Below are positions 34,101-46,505 of a stretch of 64,000 bases of DNA, piece by piece. Location of the stretch: NCBI GenBank assembly GCA_905221605.1, contig CAJNDS010000990.1, positions 567,235-631,234 of the forward strand. Reading direction: 5' to 3'. Positions within the stretch are counted from its first letter, which is position 1. Every line of letters begins with the position of its first letter. The notes beneath the pieces were generated by a model. The model was not told where the DNA came from, ran no database searches, and saw nothing but the letters and a program-made list of their open reading frames with translations. This DNA is from Symbiodinium natans (lineage: Eukaryota > Sar > Dinophyceae > Suessiales > Symbiodiniaceae). A program made the position numbers and the translations under genes.

Positions 34101-34813
34101 ACATTTCTGCTCTGCCCTGTCTGTACTGCGGCCCCTGACAAACCTTCCACTTCAAATGCTGCATGCGCCTTCCCTGCAAATTGACCTGAGATTGGTGTTT
34201 CAGCTACGTGATTTTCTGAGGGTGGAGAGGTCCATGGTGGGTGTGCTTTGAAAGGCTCACTGAGAGCTTTCCTCATCTTCAAAATTCGCCGCTCCATTTT
34301 TCGCGCTAGTCTCTATAGGCTTGTGCACCTGGATGCAGCATGAGCCAAATCTGTTTGTCTAAGGTCTAAACAGACCACGTTCTACTCTTCCAGATCTACC
34401 GGAACGGCCCACCAAAATGAACTGAAGACCCAGCTGCCAGTGAAGGCGCAGCTCAGGTAGTCGCCGCTGCGTGGGTTATTGCCACAGTCACGACTGCCTT
34501 TCAACTAGAATTGAACACCGGAAAGCACGATTTGGATTCATCCCGAGGCTTTCGGATATGTTCTGTAAAGATCTTTGCAGTCAAGCTTCGGGTGCTGTTG
34601 GACCAGCACTCCCGATTCTCCAGATCAAGGCCCGAGCAAGATGCACACCTCGGCATACGTGCTCTGAAAACGCATGGTCCTTTGCCAACCCAAACCAGGC
34701 ACCACCATTTCTAGGGTTTACGGCAAAGTCTCTTTGAAGCAAAATTGCAGAAGTACCAAACTGCTTGATGCACGCAGCAAAAAAGACGTGCAACCAAATA
34801 CGACTGTCGGGTG
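31179..34813. other. Intergenic, repeats only
   Basis: Poly-C run of 17 (31340-31356); telomere-like blocks at 31385-31425, 32075-32152 (C-rich) and 32227-32303 (G-rich); decayed AT-rich triplet tracts at 31600-31880 and 32360-32460; a short (AC)n at 33731-33756. Many overlapping open frames of 60-150 residues (for example minus 33724-34179) have no motif. No gene supported. Confidence 0.45.
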
Positions 34814-34903
34814 CTTAGTAGGGAATGGGGGAATGGATCCCTAGGATAGTCCCTCAAGGTCCCTTGTGGTAGTCCCTATAACCCATTCCCCCATTCCCTA
34901 CTC
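34814..34903. mobile_element. MITE, family A, copy 1
   Basis: Left end CTTAGTAGGGAATGGGGGAA and right end CCATTCCCCCATTCCCTACT are inverted complements (about 20 bp, with an imperfect outer edge). The core is rich in short CCCT/AGGG units. It is a sister copy of 37373-37460. Confidence 0.92.
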
Positions 34904-36672
34904 GGCATCAGACGGACGAGGATCAACTTTGGACTTTGGGCAAGCCACTCGCTGCCCCCAGCGCTGTCCGGGAAGCACTGGCTGCTCCTGAGCCAGACTT
35001 TTGGTCAGCATTTTCTGGTTCAGGAGACGGCCTCTCACAAACAGGCCATGCTGAAGGCCATCAAGATTCTGGAGCTCAAAGTCTGAGTCGGCTTCACAGG
35101 AGTCCTTAGCTGTTGTCAAGCTGAAATCCTGGTTTCATGTACGTCCTGCACAGAGCGACAAACTTCATGGCATCACCCCGGAAGCAACGCAGGTTGGCCT
35201 GCAGCTAAGGCACAGACTTCAGAAATGGAGTGCAAATCCAGCAGGGAAGAGAATAGAAATGATATGGAAACCCTAAACCCTAAACCCTTAAACCAAAAAC
35301 CCTAAACCCTAAAGTTCATTTGAGCGATGCTCAAAGTCCTTTGCTCCCCCTTCATGACCCCTGTAATGCAAACCACCCTCCCCATATTGAAGGGCTTGCT
35401 AGACTGCAGCTCACTTCGGGTCATAAACCCTAAACCCTAAACCCCTAAACCCCTAAACCCTGAACCCTACTGTAAACCCCTAAACCCATAAACCCCCAAA
35501 CCCCCAAACCCCTGAACCCCTAAACCCCTAAACCCCCAAACCGCTAAGCCCATAAACCCCTAAACCCCTAAACCCCCCAAACCCCCCAAACCCCCCTAAA
35601 CCCCCAAAAACCCAAAAACCCATAAGCCCCCTAAGTCCAGGCTCCCATCCGCCCTCTGCGGCATCATCCTCCTGGTCCAAGTCCGGCTCGTCGGGCTCAT
35701 CATTCTGGCTGTTCCTTTAAGAGCTCCGGGGTAGTGTAGGGCTTAAGAGTTTAGGGGTTCAGGGTTTAAGGGTTTAGGGTTTAAGGGTTTAGGGTTTAGG
35801 GTCACGAAACCATGGTGGGTTTAGGGTTTAGGGGGATGAGACAGGGATTTGGGGTGTGGTCAGAGCTGTCCGTGGGTCACGACAGCCAGATGTCCTTGTC
35901 AACTCCAGGACATTCTGCACGGCGGTGCCTTAGGCTGGGAGCCCTGGAAGTGTTTGTTGCTGGCTTTCTGGTTGAGGGACTGGTTGGGGTTTCTTAGCCT
36001 AAACCCTGAACCCTGAACCCTAAACCCTACAACGTAATTGATCGTTGCAGCCAAGGCACAGGTCATTGTGCCAGTCGGATCCCGGAAATAAAACCTTGGA
36101 CAGGATACATCATGAGACAGGGTTTACGGTTTATGGTTTAGGGGTTTAGGGGTTTAGGGGTTTAGGGGTTTAGGGGTTTAGGGGTTTAGGGTTCAGACTG
36201 GCTTCCGGGTGAAGGGTATATACGACAACAGGATGCATTCATTTGCCGGTACTTGTCTGCAGCACATCTCTGCAACTTCTTTCACACACATGCCCAGGTT
36301 TGCGTGCAGACTTGCGGCATCTCCACTGGAGACAACACTTTCGATGGATCCCTGACCAGGTCCGCTATGATCTGAAGGCTGCCGCTGCCAGGCTGGAAGG
36401 AAAAGATCCTGCACCAGCACTGGCAGTGGGGAGAATAACAAGCTCATTCCTGCCCAAGTAAAAAACCTTGCCGGCTCAACTCTTGATGCCGCCCGAATCA
36501 AAGAAGCTACAAAACACCGTATAAACCCTAAACCCTAAACCCTAAACCCTAAACCGCGAACCTGAGAGCCCTGAAGCGGCTGCTCTGCAAGGCTCCTGGG
36601 CTGGTTGACCAGCCCGTCCGTGCTGGCCGGTTGGCAATCAAGGCTTCTCAATGCCTTCCCAAGGGCTTTGCG
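34904..36672. other. Intergenic with telomere-like arrays
   Basis: C-rich arrays at 35268-35315 and 35424-35635 (many variant units such as CCATAAA and CCCCCAAA), G-rich arrays at 35725-35835 and 36118-36200, and C-rich units at 36522-36556. The intervening sequence is unique without a supported gene. Confidence 0.55.
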
Positions 36673-36840
36673 TTTTAGGGTCTGGGGTCTAGGGTTTAGG
36701 GTGTAGGGTTTAGGGTTTAGGGTTTAGGGTTTAGGGTTTAGGGTTTAGGGTTTAGGGTTTAGGGTTTAGGGTTTAGGGTTTAGGGTTTAGGGTTTAGGGT
36801 TTAGGGTTTAGGGTTTAGGGTTTCGGGTTTAGGGTTTAGT
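36673..36840 (+). repeat. TTTAGGG telomere-like block
   Basis: About 22 units, nearly perfect in the middle. It abuts MITE family B copy 2 directly, as copy 1 also lies just right of a telomere-like block. Confidence 0.96.
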
Positions 36841-36887
36841 ACTGCCCCCGTACAGTAACAGTCCATCATAGGGATATTATTAAGGGC

Positions 36888-36930
<43 letters not shown>

Positions 36931-36969
36931 TATTATGAATATTTTCCAACTGTTACTGAGTGGGGGCAG
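36841..36969. mobile_element. MITE, family B, copy 2
   Basis: Ends ACTGCCCCCGTACAGTAACA and CAACTGTTACTGAGTGGGGG. The core contains a (TA)n run at about 36891-36928 that accounts for its greater length relative to copy 1. Confidence 0.9.
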
Positions 36970-37372
36970 CACCCAAGGTTTAGGGCTTTGGAAACTTCAA
37001 GAGCTTGACGCAGGACACCAAGGCAAGTCATTCTACATCAGCTCAACTCGAGCAAAAAACAGACAAAGTATGCCTTTCGCAAATCGCTTGGGAGCCATCT
37101 GATAATCCTAAACCCTAAACCCTAATCCTTCTGAGTAATTCTGATAACCCTAAACCTGAACCCTAATCCTTCTGAGTAACTTGGAGTTCGTGATCAGGCC
37201 GTCAAGAAGCAAACCCTGACCAGGCCTCCCATGCGGCGCTCCCGCCACTTCCTCACTGACAGCAATTTCAGTCGAAGCGCTGGACGAAAAATCCTGGCCC
37301 TGAAACCCTAAGGTTTAGGGTTTAAAGGCCCTAGAGTCTAAGCCCCAAAACCTCAAGCCCCACAGTCTTGTG
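36970..37372. other. Short intergenic stretch
   Basis: Small telomere-like remnants near 37109-37126, 37148-37165 and 37303-37323; an ATCCTTCTGAGTAA sequence appears twice (about 37124 and 37166) in tandem with them. No gene. Confidence 0.5.
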
Positions 37373-37460
37373 CTTAGTAGGGAATGGGGGAATGGGTTAT
37401 GGGGATTACTCTAAGGGACCTTAAGGGTCATAGGGATCCATTCCCCCATTCCCTACTAAG
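37373..37460. mobile_element. MITE, family A, copy 2
   Basis: 88 bp with perfect 23-bp terminal inverted repeats (CTTAGTAGGGAATGGGGGAA... at the left and its exact complement at 37438-37460). Non-coding. Confidence 0.95.
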
Positions 37461-37492
37461 AACCAGACAGCTTTTAGGAATAAGAATAAGAA

Positions 37493-37516
37493 TGGTAGTA
37501 GTAGAAGTAGTAGAAA

Positions 37517-37606
<90 letters not shown>

Positions 37607-37642
37607 TAGTGGTAGTAGTGGTAGTAGTAGCAGTAGTAACTT
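37493..37642. repeat. (GTA/TAG)n triplet repeat
   Basis: About 45 triplets with a few GTG and GCA interruptions. This is the same triplet as the large array at 21.7-22.6 kb, on the other strand. Confidence 0.97.
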
Positions 37643-40206
37643 TGCTTCCCTCTGCTTTATCTCCGTACTCTATCTTTTCTCCTGCTCAATTCTTCCACCC
37701 ACTTACTATCCCACCACCCACTTGTGATCCCATATATGATACTGAAAGATCTGACCGGAACGAGAACCCAGCACGGCGAAGTCAAGCCTTGTAGCGACTA
37801 GTGTGCAGGTGAAATGCACCCTAAACCCTAAACCACAAGCATGCAAGGGATCAGGAGTCTGAGTTTCGGCCATCCAGGACATCACGTAAAAGCTGGCAAC
37901 ATGAGTGTAGGGCTTTGTTCTGAGTGATAGGCTCATCGCAGGAGCTATCAACCACCCACCCTAACGACCAGCGAAGGTAGAACGATTCAGTACAAGCGTC
38001 TTCTGCACTTGACCTGCCCCGTTGAGACATCGCCTGCGCAAAGCCAGAGCTTTTACACCAAACCACTTGCTTGCAAGAGAGCCCCATTCTTACGCGACCA
38101 TTACTATTCTTAGTACTATCACTCTTTTGACTAATGTTCATGTACTTGCTGTAAGTTCATTACCTCTACTGCTAGTGTTACTATCATTACTTACTCTTTT
38201 GTGATCATTGCTGCAATTATTGATGTTATTACAACTACTGTTACTATGGTTACTATTACTATTGTTTTGGTTCCTAGAATTGCTATTTACTTTTGGACTA
38301 CTGTTATTCGTGCTATTGCTATTGTTGCAATGATTATTACGACTATTGTTACTATTTGCTCTTTTGGTACTATTATTGGTATGGCTTCACTTGTGTTGAT
38401 ATTGTTAACATTCTTTGATATTAAGCTTAAACAGTGGACAGCATCCCGGCATCCCTGATCCAAAAGACTACCTCCTTGGCTGCGTGAACTCGAGCGCTGC
38501 GAAATTTACCCAGAAAAAATAGCAACAGTAACAACAACCAGTTTGGCAATAACAGAATACTAGAACTAATACCCACATAATCATACACGACTGTAAGACC
38601 TTTACTCGGAAAAATAGTAGTAGCACCTTGCCTCGTGGGGCGCAGAGGGCTCCACACTTCTTTCCCCTTCGGGTGAAAAGATCACATTCTGATCTCCTTG
38701 CGTTGAGCAAGATCTCTAGTGATCTTTCGGGTTTAGGCGGTTTAGGGCTTAACTTGTACTGAACTTGTGAACCTATGGGCTTCCACATCGAGCTCAGTAG
38801 ATGGATGACACGGTGCTATAGGTCGCAGAATGGAGGTATCTATCTTGTCTGGCAGTGTCAGCCATGCCCTTTTCAATCTGGCATTGCAGCTGCCCACATC
38901 CAGGCGCACTTGGCACACAGATATGGCATCACTGCGACAGAAGGAGTATCCATGCTTGAAGTCCTTGTGCACGCCAAGGCCGCGTGAGTGCACAGCACAC
39001 CGATGCACTTTTTGGTGGCTTGGTTCTTCGAGGTGGCATGTGCTGACCCCAAGTGCAGGCTCTACCGTCGGTAACAGTCCAAAGATGCTGCAAGAAACCA
39101 CCATAGCACCATATTAAGAGATTGTTCTGTCATTATCTTGTCATATTATTGCATTATTGTATTAATAAAGCTGCAGAAGATGATGTGAACAGCCCTTAGG
39201 GTGCACGCGTCCCGCCCTACCCCGCTCTTCCAGTGGGCATTGGGGCGGGTTGGGGCTGGGCATATCGTGTCCGCATGCTTTACTTCCTCAGGTCATGATG
39301 CCCAAAGGCCTACACGCGATACTATCGCGTGACAAAGCAAGCTTCGCGCTACCTCGTCAGCCGCCTCCGCTATGGCCTCACGGCTGGGGCGATGTGGATG
39401 CGAAGTGTGTTTCCTCCACCCGGAAGGGGTGGACCTGCAGGACGTTGTGCTCGCCTGTGTGCAGCAAGCTGTTTGGAGGGGTTGGCCAGACCAGCGCTGC
39501 TGACGCTGCTGGGGAGCTGCAGCGCCTGTTGAGAGGGTTGACGGCAGCAGTGGAAGACTGCGAACGCCCTCGCTGAGGAAGATCAGGCAGCCGTACACTT
39601 GTCATTGTGAGAAGCTGGTGGAAGGCGGACGTCGTAATCAAACATGTAACTCTGTAAGCACAGGGGGGGCAGATCCCTGGCGCAGAGTCGAGCAGGGGCG
39701 CGCTAGCACTTGGGTGATGCCGAGCCTGGGTTACGCCAGGTGTAGGGCAGATCTCAGGTATCCCTGGCAGCCCCTGACTCTCAGGCATCGCAGCGGTCTG
39801 TTCGCATGATATGACTGGGCAGAAAGGCTCATGACTTGGCACACATCTCCAGTGGGGGGGATCACAAGCCAGCAGCCAGATTGGCTTTGCACTTCCAGGC
39901 AATGCAAAATGCAGGGCATATGATGATGGTAAACGGGCCCGAAATGCGAAGTGTAGCTCTTCGCGTGGCAGCTTTTCTGCTGAGGCTCGCATCTGGAATT
40001 ATGCCGGATAGCTGCAGACCTCGGATGGAAACAGCCCTGTGAAACATCGTGACTCGAAATGCTTGTGAGTATGAAAGCATGAGAGCATGGAAGTGTTTCG
40101 CACAACCTACTGCTCGCTGCAGCAAAGGCACTCTGCCCATCCTTATCGACATACACCTGAGATGTGCATGTCAGATTTCCGCTTCGGACCTCCTTTCATG
40201 AGGTGA
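37643..40206. other. Intergenic with decayed triplet repeat
   Basis: 38095-38430 is an AT-rich tract with an obvious three-base rhythm (TTACTATTG, TTGTTACTAT), a decayed (ATT/ACT)n; its Ile/Val-rich open frame (38201-38458) is an artefact. Around 39300-39600 several GC-rich frames overlap (plus 39250-39576; minus 39378-39992), none convincing. No gene supported. Confidence 0.45.
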
Positions 40207-40934
40207 TACGGTTGATGGTCAAAATCCTGCATTACCTTGAGGACCCTAAACTATGGGAATCCGCGAGGCCGGAGGCCTGAGGCGTTTGGATCCAAGTCTA
40301 GGGAATCACTAATCACTAAGAAGTAACTGGTATATGGAGGTCGAGTTTTTTGGCCCGGAATGGGTACCCCAGTAGTCGACCTGCATCCAGTCGCGGCCGA
40401 CGTGCCCGGACCAGGGGGGGATTTGGGCCCAGGTATAGGGAGGATCCGAGAATCAGCTCGTGCGACGGACACGCCGTTTGCCCACTTCCCCTTCTTCCCC
40501 TTGCCCCCCTCCCCGCCCTCCCCCCCCCCTTTCCCCTGTCCCCCCACTCCCCCCAACTCCCTGCTCCCACCCCTCCCTTCTTTGTCCGACCTCCCGCATT
40601 GTCCCCAAACCCCCCCCCCCTTGCCCTGCCCTCGCCCGTTCCCCTTTTCTCGCCCTCGCGCCCCCCCCCCCCCCCCCCCCCAACACACATAACCCTCACG
40701 CTGCGCGCTTCGACCGCAAGGCAGTCCCAGAGCCCTTGTACGGGGGCTTCGACTGCAAGGCCTGCAATCCTGCACAAGGCCCCCGAAGCTTTCAACTTTA
40801 CACCCTCAAACCTGCATTCCGGAATGTCTGCTTCCTGCCGCCTCGGTACCCTTGCCGAGGCGGCCCCGCGTTAGCGATAAAATTGCGGTATGTTCCTCAT
40901 TATGGGTAATGCAAGATTCTGACCATCAACCGTA
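40207..40934. mobile_element. TIR element, family C, 728 bp, C-rich core
   Basis: Begins TACGGTTGATGGTCAAAATC and ends GACCATCAACCGTA, the same ends as the element at 17714. The inner left part (CCTTGAGGACCCTAAACTAT) is also shared. The core holds a C-rich tract (40495-40682) with a run of 22 or so C near 40660-40681 and no plausible transposase, so it is non-autonomous. Terminal TA could be part of a TA target duplication. Confidence 0.8.
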
Positions 40935-41546
40935 GTCAAGCTTCCCAACCCCCTGAAGATGAACTGAAATAGGCCTCCACGCAGCCAGTTCTGTCAAACA
41001 CCAATCTCCACTTCTCCCCTTTATGTGCCCGTCCTGCACCCAAAGCTTTTCCCTGCAAACTTCATCAATTCCAAGTTCTTCGGCTTTGATTTGAGATAAA
41101 GGAAGCTGGTGGGAGCTAGAACAAGACCCCTGCTGCCATGTCTCGTGTGACGGGCCAGATAAGCAGACCTGCGCACACGTAAATTGACTGAAGCATTGCA
41201 AGAGCGAGCTTCCTTTCTCCGGAATGATGTCGTTTTCATAAAGAAAGATTTGTTGCCCAAATTCTTCCATTCGGGCTCTTGGCGCTCAAAGACTATGGAA
41301 CTACCTTTCACAAGCTGTTTTCCAATCTTTGCACGAAGACACCATTTAAGAAATCTGTCGCAAATAATGCCTTTAGAGTTTGCAGGAAAGCAGCACGTCG
41401 CTCGAAAACTTGCGGTCTACCTCTGGGCCTACATGACTTGAGCATTCTTGATGCTGGATGGGGCGTTCAGAGCGTGCCTTGCCCTCAGGTCGGCACTTCA
41501 ATGTGATGGACCATGAACCATCCTGAGGGCAGAGGGATCAGGTCCG
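40935..41546. other. Intergenic, nothing recognised
   Basis: Open frames on both strands (minus 40926-41311, plus 41184-41506) overlap each other and carry no motif. Confidence 0.4.
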
Positions 41547-41628
41547 TTAGGGTTTAGGGTTTGGGGTTTAAGGTTTTGGGTTTTGGGTTTAGGGTTTAGG
41601 CCCTAAACCCCAAAGCCTAAACCCTGAA
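41547..41628. repeat. Head-to-head telomere-like repeats, second instance
   Basis: G-rich TTTAGGG/TTTTGGG units switch to CCCTAAA/CCTAAA units at TTTAGGCCCTAAA near 41596-41607, with no spacer. Confidence 0.88.
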
Positions 41629-41944
41629 CTTGGTGTTGCATGGAGCGAGTGCCGCTCTGTGGATCCCTGCCTCACACTGGACCTCTCCCACAGGTCTCCG
41701 ACTGTTCTTGCACACAATGGGACAAAGGAAGCCGTCGGGGGCGCTGGAGCCTCGGAAGCCACCAAGGATCGCTGGGGTCAGGAGCAAAAGGCTGAGCAAA
41801 GGCTTGCACAATGTGTGGCTTCTTTGTGCGCTTGCTACTTGAGCCCCGTTTGCCATCACCACAGGTGCTCGTCCTCTTTCACTGGCACGCGCAGCATTTT
41901 CATGCGTGGAATCTAGCCGTCCAGAGTCCCGAAATAGTTTGGGT

Positions 41945-42345
41945 ATATGGTTCGGGCATGGATGCTCTGGAAACCTAATCAAACCCTAAATCCTAAACCC
42001 TAAACCCTACACCGTATCACTGCGGTTTGGGCATGGGAGCTCTGGGAGCCAGATGCATTGAAACATGGACAGTTCTGATGGCTTCGGGCAGGGATGCTCC
42101 TTTAACCGAATGGCACACGGACGTGCTCATCGTTCAGGCATGGACCACGGTAACTGAATACGGTTAGAAGTTGACGCTTAGAGTGACAAATCTCGTGGTT
42201 TAGGAATGGACTCCGGTAACCGCGGTACACAAATGCAGCTTGAATGCACACTTTTGTGGTTTGAGCATGGATGCTCTGGTGACCAGATGAGATTGGAACA
42301 CGAGCTTCATGGTTGGTCACAGATGCTCGCGCAACCGAATGCAGC
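41945..42345. repeat. Degenerate tandem repeat, unit about 60 bp, seven copies
   Basis: Copies start near 41949, 42023, 42080, 42131, 42194, 42253 and 42309, each resembling GGTTTGGGCATGGATGCTCT followed by GGTAACC and ATGCA. The spacing varies from 51 to 74 bp. A telomere-like block (about 41980-42010) separates copy 1 from copy 2. Confidence 0.82.
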
Positions 42346-45300
42346 CGGGCAAATGAGGACACCAGACCTTGAAATCTGTCCTTGTACTGCGTCTATATAC
42401 TGGCATGGACTCATGATGTCAAACTCGTGTTTTTAGCTTCGCCAAACGTGAAGTTCTCGTCGGTGGTCAGGGTCGACATGCTGCAAGAGTCTGATTTCGG
42501 GACGGGCACAGAAAGCCGCAACGTTGTCGCTCTTGATATCAGACTTTCGGCCCTTGTTGGAGTTGACGGGAGTACTGCCTCAGCAACAGACTGCATTGTC
42601 TCTGACAGGCTGTGCATGACTCACCACTGGATGCCGTTCAGTTGCAGCCTTTGCCTGCACCAGCAGGCGCAAGATGGAACCACCACCAACGGCCAGAAAG
42701 CCCTAAGGAGCAGGGGTAGATCTCCTCGGGTCGTAGCTTTTAGGGTTTAGGGCACTTGAACCGCAGTCATGATAGATGTTGTTAGGAAGCTTGCGAACCT
42801 CAGCTCAAGAGGAGTGCGATGAAGACACTTGATCAACCCAGCCAGTCATTGGATACTCTGTGCATCAAAGGAACACGAGAACTCCTGTGCAGGCTTTCAA
42901 CCATGCTTCCAGGGCATGTGCTGCTCTGCTACGGGACTGAATCTTTAGAGAAGTTCGGCGAGCGCACATGGAGGTTCAACGGAGAACGAAGCATGTGAGC
43001 CATGATCTAAACTCCTAGTCCGAGCCTCCCCCTTAATCACGCCCAAGATAATCAACTATGTCAGGAGTTTAGACTATCGGACTATCGCTCATGTAGTGCC
43101 CTGTTCCTGCACCACACTGCTGCGGAGTCCTGCTCAAAACCCGAAAGCCCTGCGGAGCCTCCCCCTGATCAAGTCCGGACACGGCTCCACGGGCTGCGGT
43201 CCGTCCTGCTATGAGAACGAAGTAAAGGGGGATGCCCCGCCTGGATATCCTCATGGCCTTCCTTGTCTACACCAGAACGGATTCTGAGACCCGATACTCA
43301 AGAGCCACAGTGGGTTTGGATGGAAACAAGCACCCCACTTTCTGGCTACGCAGATGCTCCATCGGCCGGTCCAAAGCTTGACTGATAGCCCACCACCCAG
43401 TTGAGATTCCGTCGATGGGCACCACCCAGAAGCTCCTGACTAAGCCTTGGTCTGCAGCACAAATGACTGCTTGCAGCTCGTGGCTAACCCTGCACTTGTC
43501 AGGTGCCATGGCATGCCCAAACCGGACACTGTGCAGCCCGGCTCAAGCCGGACATGGATGCAGCCCAATACACCTGCAGCCGTAGAAGGGACAAGGTCAG
43601 TAGCCGCACCGTTCGTCTCCCCCACAGCCAGGAAGTGAAGGTTGCTGCGCACCTCCTTGGGAATATCCAAGTCTCCTCATGCCCTCATGGTCCTTGCACC
43701 CTGCCCCCCTTCAGCTTGCTGGAAGAAACACATGAAAATGCATACCTTGCTCGACACGGAGCATAGTCCAAAGCCTCGATGTCCGGGTAGTGCTTGTAAC
43801 AAGTGATTTTGGAAGAGCTGTCGCCAATCAGCCGGCCTTTTGCCTCGCCAGAGCCTGACCGGCACATGAAGCGCAAGACACCGGCTGAGAACAGCCGGCT
43901 GAGGATGTCAGCATTTGGATACCTAGCATTGTGCAGTGGCACCAGGTCCTGTCGACGACATTGGTTGGGGAAATCTGCCTATAGGGAAACAACAACAGCA
44001 ACAACAACACGAAATGATAGCGGATCTGAAGGTGCAGACTGAGCGGTATCCAAGGCGCTGCATCCATCTATGATTGCTGTTGCCTTGCGCTCAGAACGGA
44101 ATGAACAGCTGGCAGCTGCAGGAGTTCTGCTTACCGATAACGTGGGTTTAGAGAAACTGATTTCTGGCATGGGCCTCGAGTCTAGAATGGTCCATGCTCA
44201 ACCTGCAATCCTGTACTCCTACATACTCCTACGAGACGACGCGAGCCAGTGCGACAAGGCCAGGAAGAACACGACGCTAAAAAATATCCACTGCCCTCGG
44301 ACTGCCCTCGGTCTTGGACAGGAAGCCCACTGTGCAGCGGTCGTCAGCGCAGGATCCAGAGGCTCCGGAGGCGCACATTGCAGCTCAAAGTTCTGAACTG
44401 TCTCCACACCTGTTGCAAATGTCAGAATGTCAGTGTTATGGCATGCCTCCCTGGCAAATGCAGGATTTCGGGATTTCGTGCTTGGATATACTCCTTACCG
44501 TAAGGTCCTCACCCCAGGTAAGCAATCCCTACCAACAAAGCACGGGCACACGCGCCTGCCGCGAGACCAGACAGCGCTTTATGACATATTTCACAGCACG
44601 TTGCTTCCCTTTATGCCTCGTTGCACACGTGATAAGAATTGACCTGCCTGTGTCGGCAGTTTCAACACCTGTCAATTTCCGCCGAAAAAAAACCACTGCA
44701 CGAAAGCATGTTGATTCTCCAACCCTTGGCACTTCTGCAACAGCGTATGTTCAATCAACAACGCTGCTGCTCCCGTGCCTGCTGAGTTGCGCAACTTGAC
44801 ACTGCCAGCGACTTCACTGGAGGGCGCAGCACGTGATCCGAAATACAAGGTCACCTGCTGGGTGAGGGAGATGATTGAGACGACGGGGTGAGGCCAAGAG
44901 TTCATGGTTTAGGCTTGTTCTGGGTTCTGTGCCTTGCTGCCTGCCACTCACCCTGGGATAAACAGGAACTGAAAGGCGCACTAAGATTAACTTCACGTCG
45001 ATGCAAGGGCAAAACCGTTCAGCCGCTTGAGAACAGCCTGCGTACTGGGATACTGGATCTCGCTAAGGGGAAAACCAGATCGGATGGAGGCGGCTCCGGT
45101 GTTTCTCTGTATGTCATGCACATTTTATTTTTCCGTATGCACACTGGCAGAACTGCCTAGGCTCAGCCCTCAAAATCTAGTGCTGAAACATGCTGGCAAC
45201 TTGGCGAGAACAAGTCTTATGAACTGTTCACACAAAAACACAAAAACCCACAACAGCAAGTTACATTAATTACATGCTTCCAAGCGGCTCGACCAGGAAT

Positions 45301-45959
45301 TGTCGGTGAGATGCCTGAACAGATCAACCTCAGCTTGCAAACTGGAGAAAGTTTGCCGTTAAGCCCGCTAAGCACCCTAAAGTCCATGGTTTTTGAACAC
45401 CTGGTTCCATCATTCTGTAGCCCACACCCTAGCAACATCAGAAATGCCTCCTAGGGCGGACAAAATGGTCCTCAAAGTAGCTCAACAATCCACAACTTTA
45501 CCCTATGCCTTGAAAGACCTGTTCTCCGAACCTTTCCGATATGTTCAGACCTGTGCCCCCGATCCTGGCTTCGGCTGGCATCCTTGCATCCAGGCACGAA
45601 AGCTGGGCGTGCAACTCCCCCAGCTGCACAAGAAGAAGGAACAAATGGAATGTGGGAACTCCCATGGTATGCTGCAATCAACGAGCTTGGAACGTCATTT
45701 TCCCATAAGAATCATGAGACAGACTCGGGTTCATGCCAAATTCTGTGTTGAAGAACTCATCTGCAAAAAGCAATTGCAAAAACATCATGTCTCGGCTTCA
45801 TCACACGTTTCTTGTACCTGTAAAACTGCGGCAAAGCAACACGTGAAGAATTAAATGCAAAACCACTGGAAACAACTGTGGAGATCAATAAATGCCTTTC
45901 TTTTCGATTGAAGCGGTACGATCGGCTTGCGACTCTCAATTCGACCAACGAAATCCCAG
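42346..45959. other. Intergenic, no gene supported
   Basis: Long stretch of unique sequence with many overlapping frames of 60-160 residues (for example plus 44314-44799, plus 45393-45854) and no motif, codon bias or splice pattern I can defend. One TTTAGGG remnant is at 42739-42750. Confidence 0.4.
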
Positions 45960-46450
45960 CAGTACAAAAGCAGAAAGGAACGCTGTGGGGCCCCCAATGG
46001 CCGCTGCGAGCTGGACTGGCTCGTCGTCGAGCAGGTCACGCAGCGCTCGACTTGGCGGGCGGCCGTGCCGCAGCGACGAGACGGTCTTCCGCTTCGTGCG
46101 GTGGCTGCGCGTGGACGAGCCGGAGGCCGGGCGGCCCGGGAGCGGTTCCCGCGCTGGAGCCACCCCGACTTCTGCCTGGCATCTCGCATGCCCGCAAGAT
46201 AGCCATCAACGAGCGGGAGAACAAGAGGCTGCCACACGCTGCCACGCGATCACGTACGTCTCGTGCCAGGGCCTTACGCAGAGGGAAAGAGTGGCTCTGC
46301 AACTCCGAGAACTCCGAGAACCCGCATCGGTGAAGCACCTCCATGTAGGCGTCGCAGACCACGAGCGTAGAGCTCCTGAGAGTGATTGAGACGGAATTCA
46401 TGGATGGCGACGGCACCTCTCTCTCAGACAGAAAGCGCCAAACCCCGCCA
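45960..46450. other. GC-rich segment, possible decayed exon
   Basis: A GC-rich patch in AT-richer surroundings. Plus-strand readings such as DETVFRFVRWLRVDEPEAGR (about 46055-46115) and FPRWSHPDFCLASRMPAR (about 46146-46200) look protein-like but lie in different frames, and a minus-strand frame (46036-46479) is also open. Could be a frameshifted gene fragment; no family recognised. Confidence 0.25.
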
Positions 46451-46505
46451 CAACACAGCTGAGAGGATCGAGGATCCACAGGGTAGGAGGTTCGGACGAT
46501 TCGAC

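Noticed and set aside
33724-34179. 151-residue minus-strand frame
   Set aside because: Runs into an (AC)n tract and shows no domain.
38201-38458. 85-residue hydrophobic protein
   Set aside because: It coincides with a decayed ATT/ACT triplet tract; Ile/Val/Thr content follows from the repeat.
39250-39992. Possible gene (plus 108 residues or minus 204 residues)
   Set aside because: The frames overlap on both strands in GC-rich sequence and neither shows a motif or splice support.
41945-42345. Regularly spaced repeats as a CRISPR array
   Set aside because: Spacing is irregular, units are degenerate, no cas-like genes are present, and the DNA is eukaryotic.
44314-44799. 161-residue plus-strand frame
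   Set aside because: No motif, and composition like the surrounding non-coding sequence.
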